64,000 bases of DNA from Halobaculum gomorrense. Its GTDB lineage: Archaea > Halobacteriota > Halobacteria > Halobacteriales > Haloferacaceae. The DNA lies in the NCBI RefSeq assembly GCF_900129775.1, contig NZ_FQWV01000001.1, positions 269,780 to 333,779 of the forward strand, given 5' to 3'. The position numbers and the translations under genes are program-made. Positions 63,574-64,000 of the stretch are shown here, piece by piece. The notes under the pieces were generated by a model. It was given only the letters and a program-made list of their open reading frames with translations, was not told the origin of the DNA and did no database searches. The first letter of the stretch is position 1. The number at the start of each line of letters is the position of its first letter.

Positions 63574-63867
63574 ATGGTTACGGATCCCCGCGAGGCGGTC
63601 GCCGATCTCCCGCCCAGCGCGAAGCTCGTCTTCGTCGTCTTAGAGAACCACGAGCGGCTGACTCAGGCGGCGATCGCCGAGGAGACGCTGCTCCCACAGC
63701 GGACGGTTCGCTACGCGCTCGAAGAGCTCCGCGAGGCCGACGTGTTGCACGAGGAGTTGAACATCATGGACGCTCGCCAGCGCTTCTACTCGCTGTCCGC
63801 GGACGAGCCCGACGACGACGACCCGCCCGTCGGGCTGGCGTCGGAGTCGCCGGCGTCGGCGCGGTAG
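63574..63867 (+). CDS. Small MarR/winged-helix transcription regulator
   Basis: 97 residues. A winged helix-turn-helix spans residues 12-70 (LPPSAKLVFVVLENHERLTQ then AAIAEETLLPQRTVRYALEE and the wing ELNIMDARQRFYSL). The C-terminus is an acidic tail. The fold matches haloarchaeal MarR/TrmB-like regulators; the target is unknown. It is separated from pcm by divergent transcription. Confidence 0.86.
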   Translation: MVTDPREAVADLPPSAKLVFVVLENHERLTQAAIAEETLLPQRTVRYALEELREADVLHEELNIMDARQRFYSLSADEPDDDDPPVGLASESPASAR

Positions 63868-63871
63868 CGCA

Positions 63872-64000
63872 TCACCGGTCGCCGGGTCGCTCCTCGAAGA
63901 CGCGCTCACCGCGGCGCTTGGTCACCCTGTTGCCTCGGCGTGAGCGGCCGCACTCCGCTGCGTTCTGGTGCGTTGTGGTACCGCGCTCGCGCGGGCCGTC
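63872..64000 (-). CDS. Possible C-terminal end of a minus-strand gene
   Basis: A minus-strand frame stays open from the window edge to a TGA at 63872-63874, 42 residues ending KRRGERVFEERPGDR. Third codon positions are strongly G/C, as in real genes here. There is no start in the window and no domain can be named. It may equally be chance, given the high GC content. Confidence 0.35.
   Translation of the reverse strand, partial: DGPRERGTTTHQNAAECGRSRRGNRVTKRRGERVFEERPGDR

Overview
The window is chromosomal DNA from a haloarchaeon (class Halobacteria). Base composition is very GC-rich, proteins are strongly acidic (Asp/Glu-rich, Lys-poor), and RNA polymerase is archaeal with split subunits (B'/B'' and A'/A''). 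EF-1alpha/EF-2 translation factors, SepF, geranylgeranyl reductase and many small haloarchaea-only families fit the same picture. Many genes have a TATA-like box about 26-28 bases upstream of the start codon, as expected for leaderless transcripts. The genus cannot be fixed from the sequence alone. There is no prophage, CRISPR array, IS element or replication origin that I can see.

Layout. 1-7.6 kb: truncated uvrA, a BNR-repeat protein, a geranylgeranyl reductase family protein, a GcvT/YgfZ-like protein, a winged-helix protein and a long acidic zinc-ribbon protein. 7.8-21.9 kb: housekeeping and small haloarchaeal genes (UspA, ROK kinase, Tat-exported LVIVD protein, NifU-like, maltose acetyltransferase, FAU-1, PrsW, SepF, DUF1028, PUA protein, RNase R-like RNB nuclease, HAD phosphatase). 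One lower-GC gene at 12.8 kb encodes a membrane-anchored HTH protein. 22-44.5 kb: the information-processing core, almost all on the minus strand. In transcription order it runs rpoH-rpoB2-rpoB1-rpoA1-rpoA2-nusA, a gap with a decayed gene, rpsL-rpsG, a block of mainly plus-strand metabolic genes (28.7-32.8 kb), fusA, ACT-domain protein-homoserine dehydrogenase, tuf-rpsJ and tRNA-Ala. rpoA2 carries a full-length LAGLIDADG intein. tRNA-Asp lies upstream of rpoH on the other strand. 44.7-51 kb: a receiver/GAF protein, a RecA/HerA-like ATPase with a tiny membrane-protein neighbour, a frameshifted membrane protein gene, a HalOD1 protein and an MhqO/MhqD-like dioxygenase-hydrolase pair. 51.3-54.9 kb: a phenylacetyl-CoA epoxidase operon (paaA-B-C-D plus a separate zinc-ribbon gene) with a divergent Bat-type regulator. 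55-64 kb: MaoC, VOC and Gfo/Idh/MocA proteins, a KaiC-like ATPase overlapping a multidomain histidine kinase, a GH13 trehalose synthase-like enzyme, Pcm and a small HTH protein.

How the genes work together. The RNAP and translation genes form the conserved archaeal rpo/str arrangement, broken by a metabolic block between rpsG and fusA. The Paa proteins would epoxidise phenylacetyl-CoA, but no flavin/ferredoxin reductase subunit (bacterial PaaE) is encoded here, so electron supply must come from elsewhere. KaiC-like ATPase and histidine kinase are translationally coupled and probably form one signalling unit. The best candidates for unusual biology are the rpoA2 intein, the XRE-like insertion in RpoA', the split PaaD, the decayed ORF in the rpo-str gap, the SLiM-like repeats in the acidic zinc protein and the membrane HTH gene.
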